Shown: positions 1 to 8,120 of the stretch, one piece after another | How the letters are laid out: every line of letters starts with the position of its first letter | Numbering within the stretch: position 1 is the first letter of the stretch | Assembly (NCBI GenBank): GCA_011375245.1 | Contig: DRMA01000090.1 | Location: 1-10,706 of the forward strand | Direction of reading: 5' to 3' | From: Thiothrix sp. | Lineage (GTDB): Bacteria; Pseudomonadota; Gammaproteobacteria; Thiotrichales; Thiotrichaceae | Length of the DNA stretch: 10,706 nt | Notes under the pieces: model-generated | Database searches by the model: none | The model's input: only the letters and a program-made list of their open reading frames with translations | What the model was told of the DNA's origin: nothing | Made by a program: the position numbers and the translations under genes

Positions 1-630
1 AAATTCCCTAGCCCTCGTGCTATTGCTATGGCATCAGGTGCTGTTGGTGTTTTAGATCAAGCGGTGATCACTAATAGTTTACAAGAAGCCATAAAAGATT
101 GTCATATGGTTGTTGGTACGAGCGCACGTACCCAACGTACGATTCAATGGCCAATTATAAACGCTCGCGAATGTGGCACTTATACGGTAGAAATAGCCCA
201 AACACAAAAAATCGCCCTACTCTTTGGTCGTGAACGTACAGGTCTTAGTAATGAAGAATTACAATATTGCAAAACACTGGTAACCGTTCCTGTAAACCCT
301 GACTTTAGCTCACTCAACGTTGCTGCTGCAGTACAAATTTTAAGTTATGAAATAGCCATGGCTAATAGTAGTTACTCGCCAGCCCCCCCCATAGAACCCA
401 AAAAAATAACGGAAAAAACGGCAAATGCGGATGCCATGGAACGTTTTTATACCCATTTAGAACAAACCCTGATCTCTATACGTTTTTTAGACCCTAAGAA
501 CCCACGCTTATTAATGCGCCGATTACGCCGTTTATATAGTCGTACACAGATGAGTACTAATGAATTGAATATGATGCGAGGTATTTTATCAGCCTGCCAA
601 GGACGTAAATTTATGCGTAGAAAAGAATAG
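1..630 (+). CDS. trmJ: tRNA (cytidine/uridine-2'-O-)-methyltransferase TrmJ, 5'-truncated by window edge
   Basis: SPOUT-family enzyme that 2'-O-methylates position 32 of the tRNA anticodon loop, using S-adenosylmethionine in the cytoplasm. The frame is open from base 1, so the true start lies upstream and 209 C-terminal residues are visible. Reading from base 1, it shows the FPSP-x-A-x-A-x-A-S-G-A segment near the N-terminal side of the catalytic domain, then VGTSAR, LLFGRERTGLSNEEL, and the knot segment VNPDFSSLNVAAAVQILSYE. These correspond to the cofactor-binding trefoil knot of TrmJ. The last 75 or so residues hold the alpha-helical C-terminal extension (MERFYTHLEQTLI, RLLMRRLRRLYSR) typical of TrmJ rather than TrmL or TrmH. 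The ATG at 28 is internal and should not be taken as the start. The stop at 628-630 is one base from the 3' end of the convergent LpxC-family gene. Confidence 0.93.
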   Translation, partial: KFPSPRAIAMASGAVGVLDQAVITNSLQEAIKDCHMVVGTSARTQRTIQWPIINARECGTYTVEIAQTQKIALLFGRERTGLSNEELQYCKTLVTVPVNPDFSSLNVAAAVQILSYEIAMANSSYSPAPPIEPKKITEKTANADAMERFYTHLEQTLISIRFLDPKNPRLLMRRLRRLYSRTQMSTNELNMMRGILSACQGRKFMRRKE

Positions 631-631
631 T

Positions 632-1510
632 TCAGCGTAATTGCTTAACATTGCCACTTCCTTCAGCAAACATCGTTCGTAACAGCCCATGATTTAAACG
701 GTGTGCAGTACTTAAGGCAGTAATTTTTCCCTGAATATACCCACCTGATAGCATTAAATCCCCCACTAAATCCAATACGCGATGCAAAATATATTCATCA
801 GGCATGCGTAAACCACCTTTATTAATCGCTTTGTCACCCACAATAACAACAGCACTTTTGGTATTCGCCCCTAAACAAATCGGGTCTTTATTAAAACGGG
901 TTAACTGGGCTAATAAACCATTTTTTAATCGCCCAAACGTTCTTGCTTTCGCCGCTTCTTGTTTAAATAATGTAGGAGTCACCTCACCACACCAGTTTAA
1001 ACGGCCAATTTTTGCTAATGAAATGGTAAGATCAAGCGATAAATGATCTGCTGGCTCAATAGAAATCGTACGCGTTGCACCTTCGGAAAATTCAAAACGA
1101 CGTGTTACCTGAAACACAGAGCGAGAAACATCCTGTTGACAAACCCCCGCTTGCTCTAACCCTTCGATATACAGCATTGCACTGCCATCCAATATGGGTA
1201 ATTCTGTTCCAGCAATATCAATACGAACATTATCAATACCACAAGCATAAAAAGCAGCCATTAGATGTTCAATAGTACGCACATGAATAACGCCATCTAA
1301 ACTAATACAAGTGCATAGAGGTAATTCTTTGGTATATCGCCAATGGGCGGGAATTTCCACACCTTGTCCTGCTTTATCAATACGCCGAAAAACAATCCCC
1401 GTATTCACCGCAGCGGGGTAAAGGGTAATATATGCCTTTTTTCCTGTGTGTAAACCTACCCCTGAAAAGCTAACAGTTTGAGATAATGTGCCTTGCAAAA
1501 GGTTACTCAT
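632..1510 (-). CDS. lpxC: LpxC-family UDP-3-O-acyl-N-acetylglucosamine deacetylase, divergent (possible paralog)
   Basis: Zinc-dependent deacetylase family; classic LpxC removes the acetyl group from UDP-3-O-acyl-GlcNAc, the committed step of lipid A synthesis. The 292 residues span both halves of the fold: GVGLHTGKK at 17-25, TIEHLMAAF at 79-87, LPILDGSA at 104-111, ARTFG at 189-193, and the HxxxD metal motif at 243-247. Compared with E. coli LpxC, the zinc ligands H82, H243 and D247, the base E81, and H270 and D251 are all present. The catalytic Lys after the second zinc His is Arg (R244), ARTFGF reads ARTFGR, and the usual LGGSxxNA stretch is LGANTKSA. The start ATG fits the family N-terminus, although no good Shine-Dalgarno precedes it. 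It lies downstream of ilvC on the same strand, across a repeat, and not in the ftsZ/cell-division cluster where gammaproteobacterial lpxC normally sits. It may therefore be a second copy with altered activity; only the family assignment is firm. Confidence 0.85.
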   Translation of the reverse strand: MSNLLQGTLSQTVSFSGVGLHTGKKAYITLYPAAVNTGIVFRRIDKAGQGVEIPAHWRYTKELPLCTCISLDGVIHVRTIEHLMAAFYACGIDNVRIDIAGTELPILDGSAMLYIEGLEQAGVCQQDVSRSVFQVTRRFEFSEGATRTISIEPADHLSLDLTISLAKIGRLNWCGEVTPTLFKQEAAKARTFGRLKNGLLAQLTRFNKDPICLGANTKSAVVIVGDKAINKGGLRMPDEYILHRVLDLVGDLMLSGGYIQGKITALSTAHRLNHGLLRTMFAEGSGNVKQLR

Positions 1511-1541
1511 AGTGCATTCGTGACGCTAGAGTGTCTGAAAA

Positions 1542-1666
1542 TGTATTCCCACGCTGGAGAGATGGTGAAAGTATTCTACGTAGCTCGGGTTAGCGTAACC
1601 CGACCTACATTGGTTATTTTTTCGCAATTAAAATGATACTTTCACAGCCTCTGGGACGGGGGAACA
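1542..1666. repeat. Imperfect palindromic dispersed-type repeat (MITE/REP-like)
   Basis: A nested inverted structure fills most of the 163-bp gap between ilvC and the lpxC-family gene. The core is a 13-bp arm at 1580-1592 and a 13-bp arm at 1596-1608 (gtagctcgggtta / taacccgacctac), with one mismatch and a 3-base loop. Outside it, gtgaaagtat (1565-1574) pairs exactly with atactttcac (1636-1645). Further out, tgtattcccacg (1542-1553) imperfectly mirrors cgggggaaca (1657-1666). From memory, both the GTAGGTCGGGTTAGC...TAACCCGACCTAC core and the TTCCCACGCTGGAG edge resemble motifs scattered through many gammaproteobacterial genomes. No transposase or clear target-site duplication is visible. On the ilv transcript the core could form a strong hairpin and act as a processing or weak termination point. 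Confidence 0.7.
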
Positions 1667-1673
1667 GGTTGAA

Positions 1674-2690
1674 TTAGTTTTTCGTTTTATCAACAATTTT
1701 ATTATCAGAAATCCATGACATCATACTACGTAACTCAGCACCGACTTTCTCAATCTGATGCTCACGCCCTAAACGACGTTTTGCTTTCAAAGTGGCAGCG
1801 CCTGCTTGGTTCTCTAAAATAAAGTCACGCGCAAATTCGCCATTTTGAATTTCTTTTAGAATACGTCCCATTTCTGCTTTTGTTTCTTCAGTAATAATAC
1901 GTGGTCCACGAGTAAGATCACCGTATTCAGCGGTATTTGAAATCGAATAACGCATATTAGCGATACCGCCTTCATACATAAGATCAACAATCAACTTTAA
2001 CTCATGCAAACATTCAAAATAAGCCATTTCTGGTGCATATCCTGCTTCAACCAGTGTTTCAAACCCTGCTTGAACCAATGCGGTTGCACCACCACACAAT
2101 ACAGCTTGCTCACCAAATAAATCAGTTTCGGTTTCTTCTTTAAATGTTGTTTCAATAATCCCCGCACGACCACCACCATTCGCAGATGCATAGGATAAAG
2201 CGAGCTCTTTTGCTTGCCCACTTGCATCTTGATAAACCGCAATTAATGAAGGCACACCACCACCTTGGGTATATGTCGCACGTACGAGGTGACCAGGACC
2301 CTTTGGCGCAATCATAATAATATCAAGATCTGCACGAGGAGCAATTTGCTCATAATGAATATTAAAACCATGTGCAAAAGCAAGCGCCGCCCCTTGCTTA
2401 ATATTAGGCTCTACTGAATTTCGATATAAAGCAGCTTGATGCTCATCTGGAGCAAGAATCATCACTACATCCGCATCTTTAATGGCATCTTCAATAGGTT
2501 GCACTTTTAATCCTGATGCTTCCGCTTTAACTATAGAAGCAGAACCTGCGCGCAACGCAACCGTAACATTTACGCCAGATTCTTTTAAATTATTTGCATG
2601 CGCATGACCTTGTGAGCCATAACCAACAATCGTTACTTTTTTGTCTTTTATAATGGAAAGATCGCAGTCTTTATCGTAAAAAATATTCAT
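1674..2690 (-). CDS. ilvC: Ketol-acid reductoisomerase (NADP+), class I
   Basis: Second step of valine and isoleucine synthesis: Mg-dependent alkyl migration of acetolactate or acetohydroxybutyrate, followed by NADPH reduction, in the cytoplasm. The 338 residues are the usual length for the short class I enzyme. The N-terminal Rossmann domain has GYGSQGHAHA at 23-32 and the phosphate-binding R47-A-G-S50-A-S52. H107 and K130 (in APKGPGH) are in place. The C-terminal knotted domain carries the metal ligands D190, E194, E226 and E230. The start ATG (2688-2690) has only a weak, distant AGGAA (2703-2707, 12 bases away). It follows ilvH by 141 bp on the same strand. A good promoter candidate in that gap suggests expression both from the operon and on its own. 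Confidence 0.97.
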   Translation of the reverse strand: MNIFYDKDCDLSIIKDKKVTIVGYGSQGHAHANNLKESGVNVTVALRAGSASIVKAEASGLKVQPIEDAIKDADVVMILAPDEHQAALYRNSVEPNIKQGAALAFAHGFNIHYEQIAPRADLDIIMIAPKGPGHLVRATYTQGGGVPSLIAVYQDASGQAKELALSYASANGGGRAGIIETTFKEETETDLFGEQAVLCGGATALVQAGFETLVEAGYAPEMAYFECLHELKLIVDLMYEGGIANMRYSISNTAEYGDLTRGPRIITEETKAEMGRILKEIQNGEFARDFILENQAGAATLKAKRRLGREHQIEKVGAELRSMMSWISDNKIVDKTKN

Positions 2691-2782
2691 AATTATTATT
2701 AATTCCTAGGGTAAAAAAATAGAGGGAGTCAGACAATTGTGTTCACCGATTAGAACAAGTCATGTGCATTAGCATGAAGGTA

Positions 2783-2811
2783 ATTATCTGAATATCCATA
2801 TGTTAAATCAA
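2783..2811 (-). promoter_or_regulatory. Candidate sigma-70-type promoter upstream of ilvC
   Basis: On the minus strand, TTGATT (2806-2811) and GATAAT (2783-2788) are separated by exactly 17 bases. They match the -35 and -10 consensus at 4/6 and 5/6 positions. The site lies just past the ilvH stop and about 90 bp before the ilvC start, so it could drive ilvC separately from ilvIH. The call rests on sequence match only, in an AT-rich region where chance matches are common. Confidence 0.45.
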
Positions 2812-2831
2812 GTACACGGCTTAAGAAACCG

Positions 2832-3350
2832 CTATGCTTTCTCATCAACTTTTAGTGTTGCACTACCACGCACAATACCTAACGCTCCTGAACGTACCAC
2901 TTCTTGAATACCATGATCGTTCATCGCTTCAAGAAAAGCCTCAATTTTAGCTTGACCGCCTGTCACTTCAATTGTGTAAGTCTTATTAGCAATATCAATA
3001 ATTCGCGCTCGGAAAATATCAGCAATACGCTTAATAGCAGCGCAAGCCTCAATATTTTTCGCTGCAATTTTAACCATCATTAATTCACGTTCAATATGCT
3101 TATGCTCAGCAAGATCCATCAATTTAACCACATCAACTAACTTATTAAGTTGCTTGATAATTTGCTCAATGGTTTGCTCATCACCACACGTGACTAAGGT
3201 CATACGTGATAAACTAGGATCATTAGTCATAGAAACATTGACTGACTCAATATTGTACCCACGCGCAGAAAAAAGTCCTGCAACACGTGATAAAGCACCT
3301 GATTCATTTTCCAGTAAAATAGAGATTGTATGTCGTTGAATAGTTTTCAT
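2832..3350 (-). CDS. ilvH: Acetolactate synthase small (regulatory) subunit
   Basis: Regulatory subunit that binds valine and activates the catalytic IlvI subunit. The 172 residues begin with an ACT domain: ISILLENESGALSRVAGLFS (9-28) is nearly the E. coli IlvH sequence, and RGYNIESVNV and DPSLSRMT follow. N15 and G18 sit in the loop where valine-binding residues lie in the family. The C-terminal half has LMMVKI and ALGIVRGSATL. The protein is slightly longer than E. coli IlvH (163). Its ATG overlaps the TGA of ilvI in a 4-base ATGA (3347-3350), which implies translational coupling and matched subunit amounts. Confidence 0.96.
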   Translation of the reverse strand: MKTIQRHTISILLENESGALSRVAGLFSARGYNIESVNVSMTNDPSLSRMTLVTCGDEQTIEQIIKQLNKLVDVVKLMDLAEHKHIERELMMVKIAAKNIEACAAIKRIADIFRARIIDIANKTYTIEVTGGQAKIEAFLEAMNDHGIQEVVRSGALGIVRGSATLKVDEKA

Positions 3351-5062
3351 TTTAGCTTCATCTCATTCTGTCCTGCACCCGCAGGAATCATTGGGAAAAC
3401 ATTACCTTCAGGTTTGGTGATAATATCCAAAAAGACCAAACGATCTTTCATGGATAATGCTTCTTTTAATGCGCCTTCCACATCACAAGGACGTTCTATT
3501 TTCATTCCAACATGCCCATAGGCTTCCGCTAGTTTGACGAAATCAGGCAAAGCATCCATATAAGACATCGCATAACGCTTATCATAAAAGAACTCCTGCC
3601 ACTGACGCACCATCCCTAAATAGCCATTATTTAGGTTAATAATATTGAGTGGTAATTGGTATTGGTTACACGTCGCCAGCTCTTGAATACACATTTGTAT
3701 ACTACCATCGCCTGTAATACAAGCAACCGTCTCATTAGGATGAGCAAGCTGTACGCCCATCGCAGCAGGCAAACCAAAGCCCATCGTTCCCAAACCACCT
3801 GAGTTAATCCAACGATTAGGTTTATTGAACTTGTAGTATTGTGCTGCCCACATTTGATGCTGCCCAACATCTGAGGTGATATAAGCATCACCTTCTGTCA
3901 ATTGCCATAATGTATCAATAACATATTGCGCCATAATCGGCTCGTCATCTTTTTGATTATAAGCAAGTGAATCTTGTCCACGCCACTCATCAACCTGCCG
4001 CCACCATTGCTTCAGTGCATTGGCATCAATCGTTTCCCCCAATGAACAATACTCTGCTAATAAACGGGGTAATACAGCCTTCACATCACCAACAATAGGG
4101 ATATCAGCAGAGACATTTTTTGAGATAGACGAAGGATCAATATCAATGTGAATAAACTTCGCATCAGGACAAAACTTACTTAATTTTCCCGTTACACGAT
4201 CATCAAAACGCGCTCCTATCGCAATCACCACATCAGCACCATGCATTGCCATATTAGCTTCATATGTACCATGCATGCCCAACATACCAATAAACTGCTT
4301 ATCCATTGCAGGATAAGCGCCCAAGCCCATTAATGTATTCGTTACTGGACAATCTAACTCATGAGAAAACGCAATAAGCTCCTCAGCAGCACGTGATAAA
4401 ATCACACCACCACCTGAATAAATAATCGGTTTTTTCGCTTGGGCAATCAGCTTCGCAGCAGCTCTTATTTGCTTTGGATGTCCTTTAGTCGTTGGATCAT
4501 AAGAACGTATTGTTATTGTTTCAGGATACGAAAAATCAGCTTTCGCCATCTTTTCAGCAGTAAGATCTTTAGGAATATCCACCAAGACAGGTCCAGGACG
4601 ACCTGATGTTGCCAAGTAAAATGCTTTTTTCATGGTTGGCGCAAGCTCTTCTAACTTGGTTACCAAGAAATTATGCTTCACACAAGGACGAGTAATACCA
4701 ACAATATCAATCTCTTGAAAGGCATCACGTCCAATCAAATCACGATTGACCTGCCCAGTAATAACCACAAGCGGGACAGAGTCCATATAGGCATCAGCAA
4801 TACCTGTGACGGCATTTGTTGCCCCAGGTCCTGAGGTGACAATAGCCACACCAGGCTTATCCGTAGACTTAGCATAGCCTTCAGCAGCATGGACTGCTCC
4901 CTGCTCATGCCGTGCTAATATATGACGAATCGTATTTTCTTTTTCTGCTTTTTCTAAGGCATCATAAAGAAACAATACGGCTCCACCAGGATAACCAAAA
5001 ATAGTATCAACCTTTTCAGCTTTCAGACACTCTAAAAATATCTCAGCTCCGCTTAGTTCCAC
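3347..5062 (-). CDS. ilvI: Acetolactate synthase large (catalytic) subunit
   Basis: ThDP-dependent condensation of pyruvate with pyruvate or 2-ketobutyrate, the first common step of branched-chain amino acid synthesis. The 571 residues match the family length. E53 in RHEQGAVHAAEGYA activates the cofactor. SGPGATNAVTG (77-87) and FDDRVTGKL (286-294, FAD-region signature) follow. The ThDP motif is GDGS (451-454) with NN at 478-479. GLGTMGFGLPAAMG (423-436) is the conserved pyrophosphate-side segment. Translation starts at GTG (5060-5062), supported by an AGTTAGGAG ribosome site 8 bases upstream. It is the first gene of ilvI-ilvH-ilvC, divergent from the beta-CASP gene. The 190-bp leader shows no branched-chain-codon-rich attenuator peptide that I can defend. 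Confidence 0.97.
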   Translation of the reverse strand: MELSGAEIFLECLKAEKVDTIFGYPGGAVLFLYDALEKAEKENTIRHILARHEQGAVHAAEGYAKSTDKPGVAIVTSGPGATNAVTGIADAYMDSVPLVVITGQVNRDLIGRDAFQEIDIVGITRPCVKHNFLVTKLEELAPTMKKAFYLATSGRPGPVLVDIPKDLTAEKMAKADFSYPETITIRSYDPTTKGHPKQIRAAAKLIAQAKKPIIYSGGGVILSRAAEELIAFSHELDCPVTNTLMGLGAYPAMDKQFIGMLGMHGTYEANMAMHGADVVIAIGARFDDRVTGKLSKFCPDAKFIHIDIDPSSISKNVSADIPIVGDVKAVLPRLLAEYCSLGETIDANALKQWWRQVDEWRGQDSLAYNQKDDEPIMAQYVIDTLWQLTEGDAYITSDVGQHQMWAAQYYKFNKPNRWINSGGLGTMGFGLPAAMGVQLAHPNETVACITGDGSIQMCIQELATCNQYQLPLNIINLNNGYLGMVRQWQEFFYDKRYAMSYMDALPDFVKLAEAYGHVGMKIERPCDVEGALKEALSMKDRLVFLDIITKPEGNVFPMIPAGAGQNEMKLK

Positions 5063-5070
5063 TTATTTAA

Positions 5071-5079
5071 CTCCTAACT
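5071..5079 (-). promoter_or_regulatory. Ribosome binding site fixing the ilvI GTG start
   Basis: On the minus strand this reads AGTTAGGAG, a strong Shine-Dalgarno, ending 8 bases before the GTG at 5060-5062. It supports GTG as the true initiation codon of ilvI. Confidence 0.7.
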
Positions 5080-5201
5080 GTGTTTATTGTGGCGTAACCG
5101 TGGATCATAGTATGAATTTCAAATGAATTCATCCTATAATTTAAACACCTTATTGGTTAGTTATCATACACATCAATAGCCTGCACAAAACAACACTCCC
5201 T

Positions 5202-5207
5202 TATAAT
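5202..5207 (+). promoter_or_regulatory. Candidate -10 box for the beta-CASP gene
   Basis: A perfect TATAAT lies 58 bp before the chosen ATG of the beta-CASP gene. No good -35 hexamer is found at 16-18 bp spacing, so the promoter would be weak, activator-dependent, or a chance match. It lies in the divergent ilvI/beta-CASP intergenic region. Confidence 0.35.
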
Positions 5208-5265
5208 ATGTACTACAATTAATCACTTCCGCAAAATTCACGCACATAACTAGGTGACTCCAACA

Positions 5266-6651
5266 ATGACCACAAACTTTCCCCATATCTCCCATCATGG
5301 TGCTGTTACAGGTGTAACAGGCTCCTGTCATGAGCTACATATTAACAAAGAAAACAGTGTATTAATTGACTGCGGTATCTTTCAAGGTTCTGACAGCTCA
5401 CCCCACAACAAAGCGGATAGTCAACATTTAGAATTGGACTTTTCAATTAAACATGTACAAGCGCTAATTGTTACCCATTGTCATATTGACCATGCAGGTC
5501 GTATTCCGTGGCTCATTGCTGCAGGCTTTAATAAACCGATTTATTGCAGCCACCCCACTGCTAAACTTTTACCACTGATGTTGGAAGATGCTGCAAAAAT
5601 TGGGATTACTCGTGATAAAAAGCTCATTAAGAAGCTGGTACAAACGATAAAGGAACTCATTCAACCTATTGCTTATAACCAATGGACAACTGTCCATAAT
5701 AATCTAAAAATACGTTTACAACGCGCGGGACATATTCTTGGCTCTGCCTATGTTGAATGCAATAGCAACCACAACAACAAACAGACACGTACTATTTTTT
5801 CGGGTGATTTAGGCGCTCCTCATGCTCCCTTATTACCAGAACCGAAAGCACCAAAAAAATGCACAACATTGGTCATTGAAAGCACTTATGGTGATAAATT
5901 GCATGATTCTAGAGAAAATCGAAAAGATCGTCTTAAGGCCTTAATCGAACACTGCTTTGAAGATAGAGGTGCAGTATTGATTCCTGCATTTAGCCTTGGG
6001 CGCACCCAAGAACTGATGTATGAATTTGAACAAATCATTCATGAAAACAAAGAAGAATGGAGCGAAATTGCCGTCATTATTGATTCTCCTTTAGCCAGTC
6101 GTTTCACCAAGGTTTATCGTGAGTTAAAACATTTTTGGGATGAGGAAGCACAAAGCGTTTGTCAACAAAATCGTTATCCACTGACCTTCAAACAACTGCA
6201 TACTGTTGAAACCTATGAGCAACATAAAAAAACCATCAACTATCTTGCCAAATCAGGCTTACCCACCATTGTCATTGCTGCCAGTGGTATGTGTAATGGC
6301 GGCAGAATTATGGGTTATCTAAAAGCCTTATTGGAAGATAAACGCACAGATATATTGTTTACAGGCTATCAGGCAAAAAATAGTATTGGACGACGCATAC
6401 AAACTTATGGACCCCGTAATGGTTATATAGAACTGGATGGGGAACGCTACACAATTGATGCGCAGGTCCATACGATTGGTGGCTATTCCGCTCATGCTGA
6501 CCAGCAAGATCTCATTAATTTTGCCGCCTCGATGGATTCTAATCTTAAAGAGATTCGTGTGGTACACGGTGATAGGCACGCTAAAAAGACACTACAACAA
6601 AAGCTGCAAACTTTGCATCCTAATATAAATGTCATTATCCCCAAAAAATAA
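5266..6651 (+). CDS. Metallo-beta-lactamase/beta-CASP ribonuclease-type hydrolase (CPSF73-like)
   Basis: Predicted zinc-dependent RNA-processing nuclease of the beta-CASP group; the natural substrate in bacteria is uncertain. I chose the ATG at 5266 because AGGTGA (5252-5257) is spaced 8 bases from it. The in-frame GTG at 5254 overlaps that ribosome site. The resulting 461-residue protein has every active-site element: H71-C-H73-I-D75-H76, H156 in GHILGSA, D181 in SGDLG, motif A E205 in ESTYGD, motif B H410 in SAHAD, and motif C H434 in VHGD. The beta-CASP insert runs from about 210 to 400, with IPAFSLGRTQE and ASGMCNGGR. No KH or other RNA-binding domain is attached, unlike archaeal CPSF1. 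It is transcribed divergently from ilvI and lies 116 bp before sgaA on the same strand. Confidence 0.9.
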   Translation: MTTNFPHISHHGAVTGVTGSCHELHINKENSVLIDCGIFQGSDSSPHNKADSQHLELDFSIKHVQALIVTHCHIDHAGRIPWLIAAGFNKPIYCSHPTAKLLPLMLEDAAKIGITRDKKLIKKLVQTIKELIQPIAYNQWTTVHNNLKIRLQRAGHILGSAYVECNSNHNNKQTRTIFSGDLGAPHAPLLPEPKAPKKCTTLVIESTYGDKLHDSRENRKDRLKALIEHCFEDRGAVLIPAFSLGRTQELMYEFEQIIHENKEEWSEIAVIIDSPLASRFTKVYRELKHFWDEEAQSVCQQNRYPLTFKQLHTVETYEQHKKTINYLAKSGLPTIVIAASGMCNGGRIMGYLKALLEDKRTDILFTGYQAKNSIGRRIQTYGPRNGYIELDGERYTIDAQVHTIGGYSAHADQQDLINFAASMDSNLKEIRVVHGDRHAKKTLQQKLQTLHPNINVIIPKK

Positions 6652-6767
6652 GTAAGAAATTCTTCTACATAACAACAGGTTTATAGAATAATGACGCATT
6701 TGTGTCTATGATTCCCTGCTCACATTCATGCACCTTTAATTTCACTAGAAAAAACAGGAAAGAAACA

Positions 6768-7949
6768 ATGGCAATTACCCCTTTTCACCCTCCCGTGCGT
6801 ACTTTAATGGGTCCAGGTCCTTCGGATGTTAATCCACGTGTTTTAGAAGCATTATCTCGCCCAACTATTGGGCATTTAGATCCTGAGTTTGTTCATATGA
6901 TGGATGAAACTAAGGAAATGTTGCAGTACGCCTTTCAAACTAAAAATCAATTAACAATGCCCGTCTCAGCACCTGGTTCAGCAGGTATGGAAACGTGTTT
7001 TGCCAATTTAATCGAACGTGGTGATGAAGTCATTGTATGCCAGAATGGTGTTTTTGGTATGCGCATGAAAGAAAATGTTGAGCGTTGTGGCGCAACACCA
7101 ATTATGGTTGAAGATGAATGGGGTAGCCCTGTTGATCCAAATAAATTAGAGCAGGCGTTAAAAGATAATCCAAATGCTTCCCTTGTTGCCTTTGTGCATG
7201 CAGAAACCTCAACAGGTGTGCTTTCTGATGCTGAAACCTTGGTTAAATTGGCCCATCAATATGATTGTTTGGCGATTGTCGATGCGGTTACTTCTGTCGC
7301 AGGCTCCCCGTTAAAAGTAGACGAATGGGAAATCGATGCCATCTACTCTGGTACGCAAAAATGTCTTTCTTGTGTTCCTGGCTTATCACCTGTCAGTTTT
7401 AGCGAACGCGCCATTGAACGCATTAGCAACCGTAAAAACAAAGTACAAAGTTGGTTTCTTGATCTAAACCTTGTCATGGGCTACTGGGGAACGGGCTCAC
7501 AGCGTTCTTATCACCATACTGCGCCTGTCAATGCCTTATACGGTCTACATGAATCGTTGGTTATTTTGCAAGAAGAAGGACTCGAAAATTCATGGCAACG
7601 CCATAATGATAACCATCAAGCACTCAAAGCAGGTTTTGAAGCAATGGGATTATCATTTTTTGTTAACGAAGCTTACCGCTTACCCCAACTCAATGCAGTA
7701 ACAATTCCAGCAGGTGTTGATGAAGCAACCGTTCGTGCAGAACTACTAAGTCGTTATGATTTAGAAATTGGCGCAGGACTTGGACCCATGGCAGGTAAGA
7801 TCTGGCGTATTGGTTTAATGGGCTTTGCTAGCAACCAGAAAAACGTCTTACTTTGCCTTGGTGCACTAGATGCAATTCTTGCCGATATGGGTGCAGATAT
7901 TCAATCAGGTCAAGCCGTTGCTGCGGCAAAACGGACTTTTTCAGCATAA
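6768..7949 (+). CDS. sgaA: Serine-glyoxylate aminotransferase (class V, PLP)
   Basis: Converts serine plus glyoxylate to hydroxypyruvate plus glycine, a serine-cycle reaction in methylotrophs; it may also serve glyoxylate or serine turnover elsewhere. The ATG at 6768 is preferred because AGGAA (6756-6760) lies 7 bases upstream and the protein then begins MAITPFHPPVRTLMGPGPS, as in the family. The 22 codons upstream look like leader sequence. The 393 residues show GPGPSDVNPRV (15-25), the PLP-phosphate loop APGSAGME (68-75), D172 in VDAVTSVAG, and the Schiff-base K198 in SGTQKCLSC. R347 in KIWRIGLMG would bind the substrate carboxylate. No other serine-cycle genes are adjacent, so pathway membership is an inference. 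Confidence 0.92.
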   Translation: MAITPFHPPVRTLMGPGPSDVNPRVLEALSRPTIGHLDPEFVHMMDETKEMLQYAFQTKNQLTMPVSAPGSAGMETCFANLIERGDEVIVCQNGVFGMRMKENVERCGATPIMVEDEWGSPVDPNKLEQALKDNPNASLVAFVHAETSTGVLSDAETLVKLAHQYDCLAIVDAVTSVAGSPLKVDEWEIDAIYSGTQKCLSCVPGLSPVSFSERAIERISNRKNKVQSWFLDLNLVMGYWGTGSQRSYHHTAPVNALYGLHESLVILQEEGLENSWQRHNDNHQALKAGFEAMGLSFFVNEAYRLPQLNAVTIPAGVDEATVRAELLSRYDLEIGAGLGPMAGKIWRIGLMGFASNQKNVLLCLGALDAILADMGADIQSGQAVAAAKRTFSA

Positions 7950-7986
7950 TACGGTAAATAGCATTCCAAGCGTGTTAAGTAGAAAA

Positions 7987-8022
7987 AATAGACATATCAG
8001 CTAAATGCTTGATATGTCTATT
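7987..8022. terminator. Inverted repeat after sgaA, probable terminator
   Basis: A perfect 13-bp inverted repeat (aatagacatatca / tgatatgtctatt) has a 10-base loop and begins 37 bases past the sgaA stop. On the plus strand only TT follows the stem, then CCCC. On the minus strand the stem is followed by TTTTTTCT, so the classic intrinsic layout points leftward. It probably ends sgaA transcription or stabilises its 3' end, and could also block antisense reading. Confidence 0.5.
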
Positions 8023-8120
8023 CCCCAATCCATTCTCCCCGTCTATAATCACACCGCACAGCCTTTAACGTGTACTGAAAAATTACCTTAGATTTATTCA
8101 GATAGCTTTGGATTATTATT

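Noticed and set aside
5067..5132. A 21-codon minus-strand frame just before ilvI, considered as an attenuation leader peptide
   Set aside because: It has scattered Ile codons but no run of Ile/Val/Leu codons, no clear ribosome site, and no terminator/antiterminator pair before ilvI.
5266..6651. Possible loss of a beta-CASP catalytic histidine
   Set aside because: Counting against CPSF73 puts motif B at SAHAD (H410) and motif C at VHGD (H434). Both are present, so the active site looks complete.
6702..6767. N-terminal extension of the aminotransferase from a GTG at 6702
   Set aside because: The 22 residues do not resemble the family, and a good ribosome site precedes the ATG at 6768.
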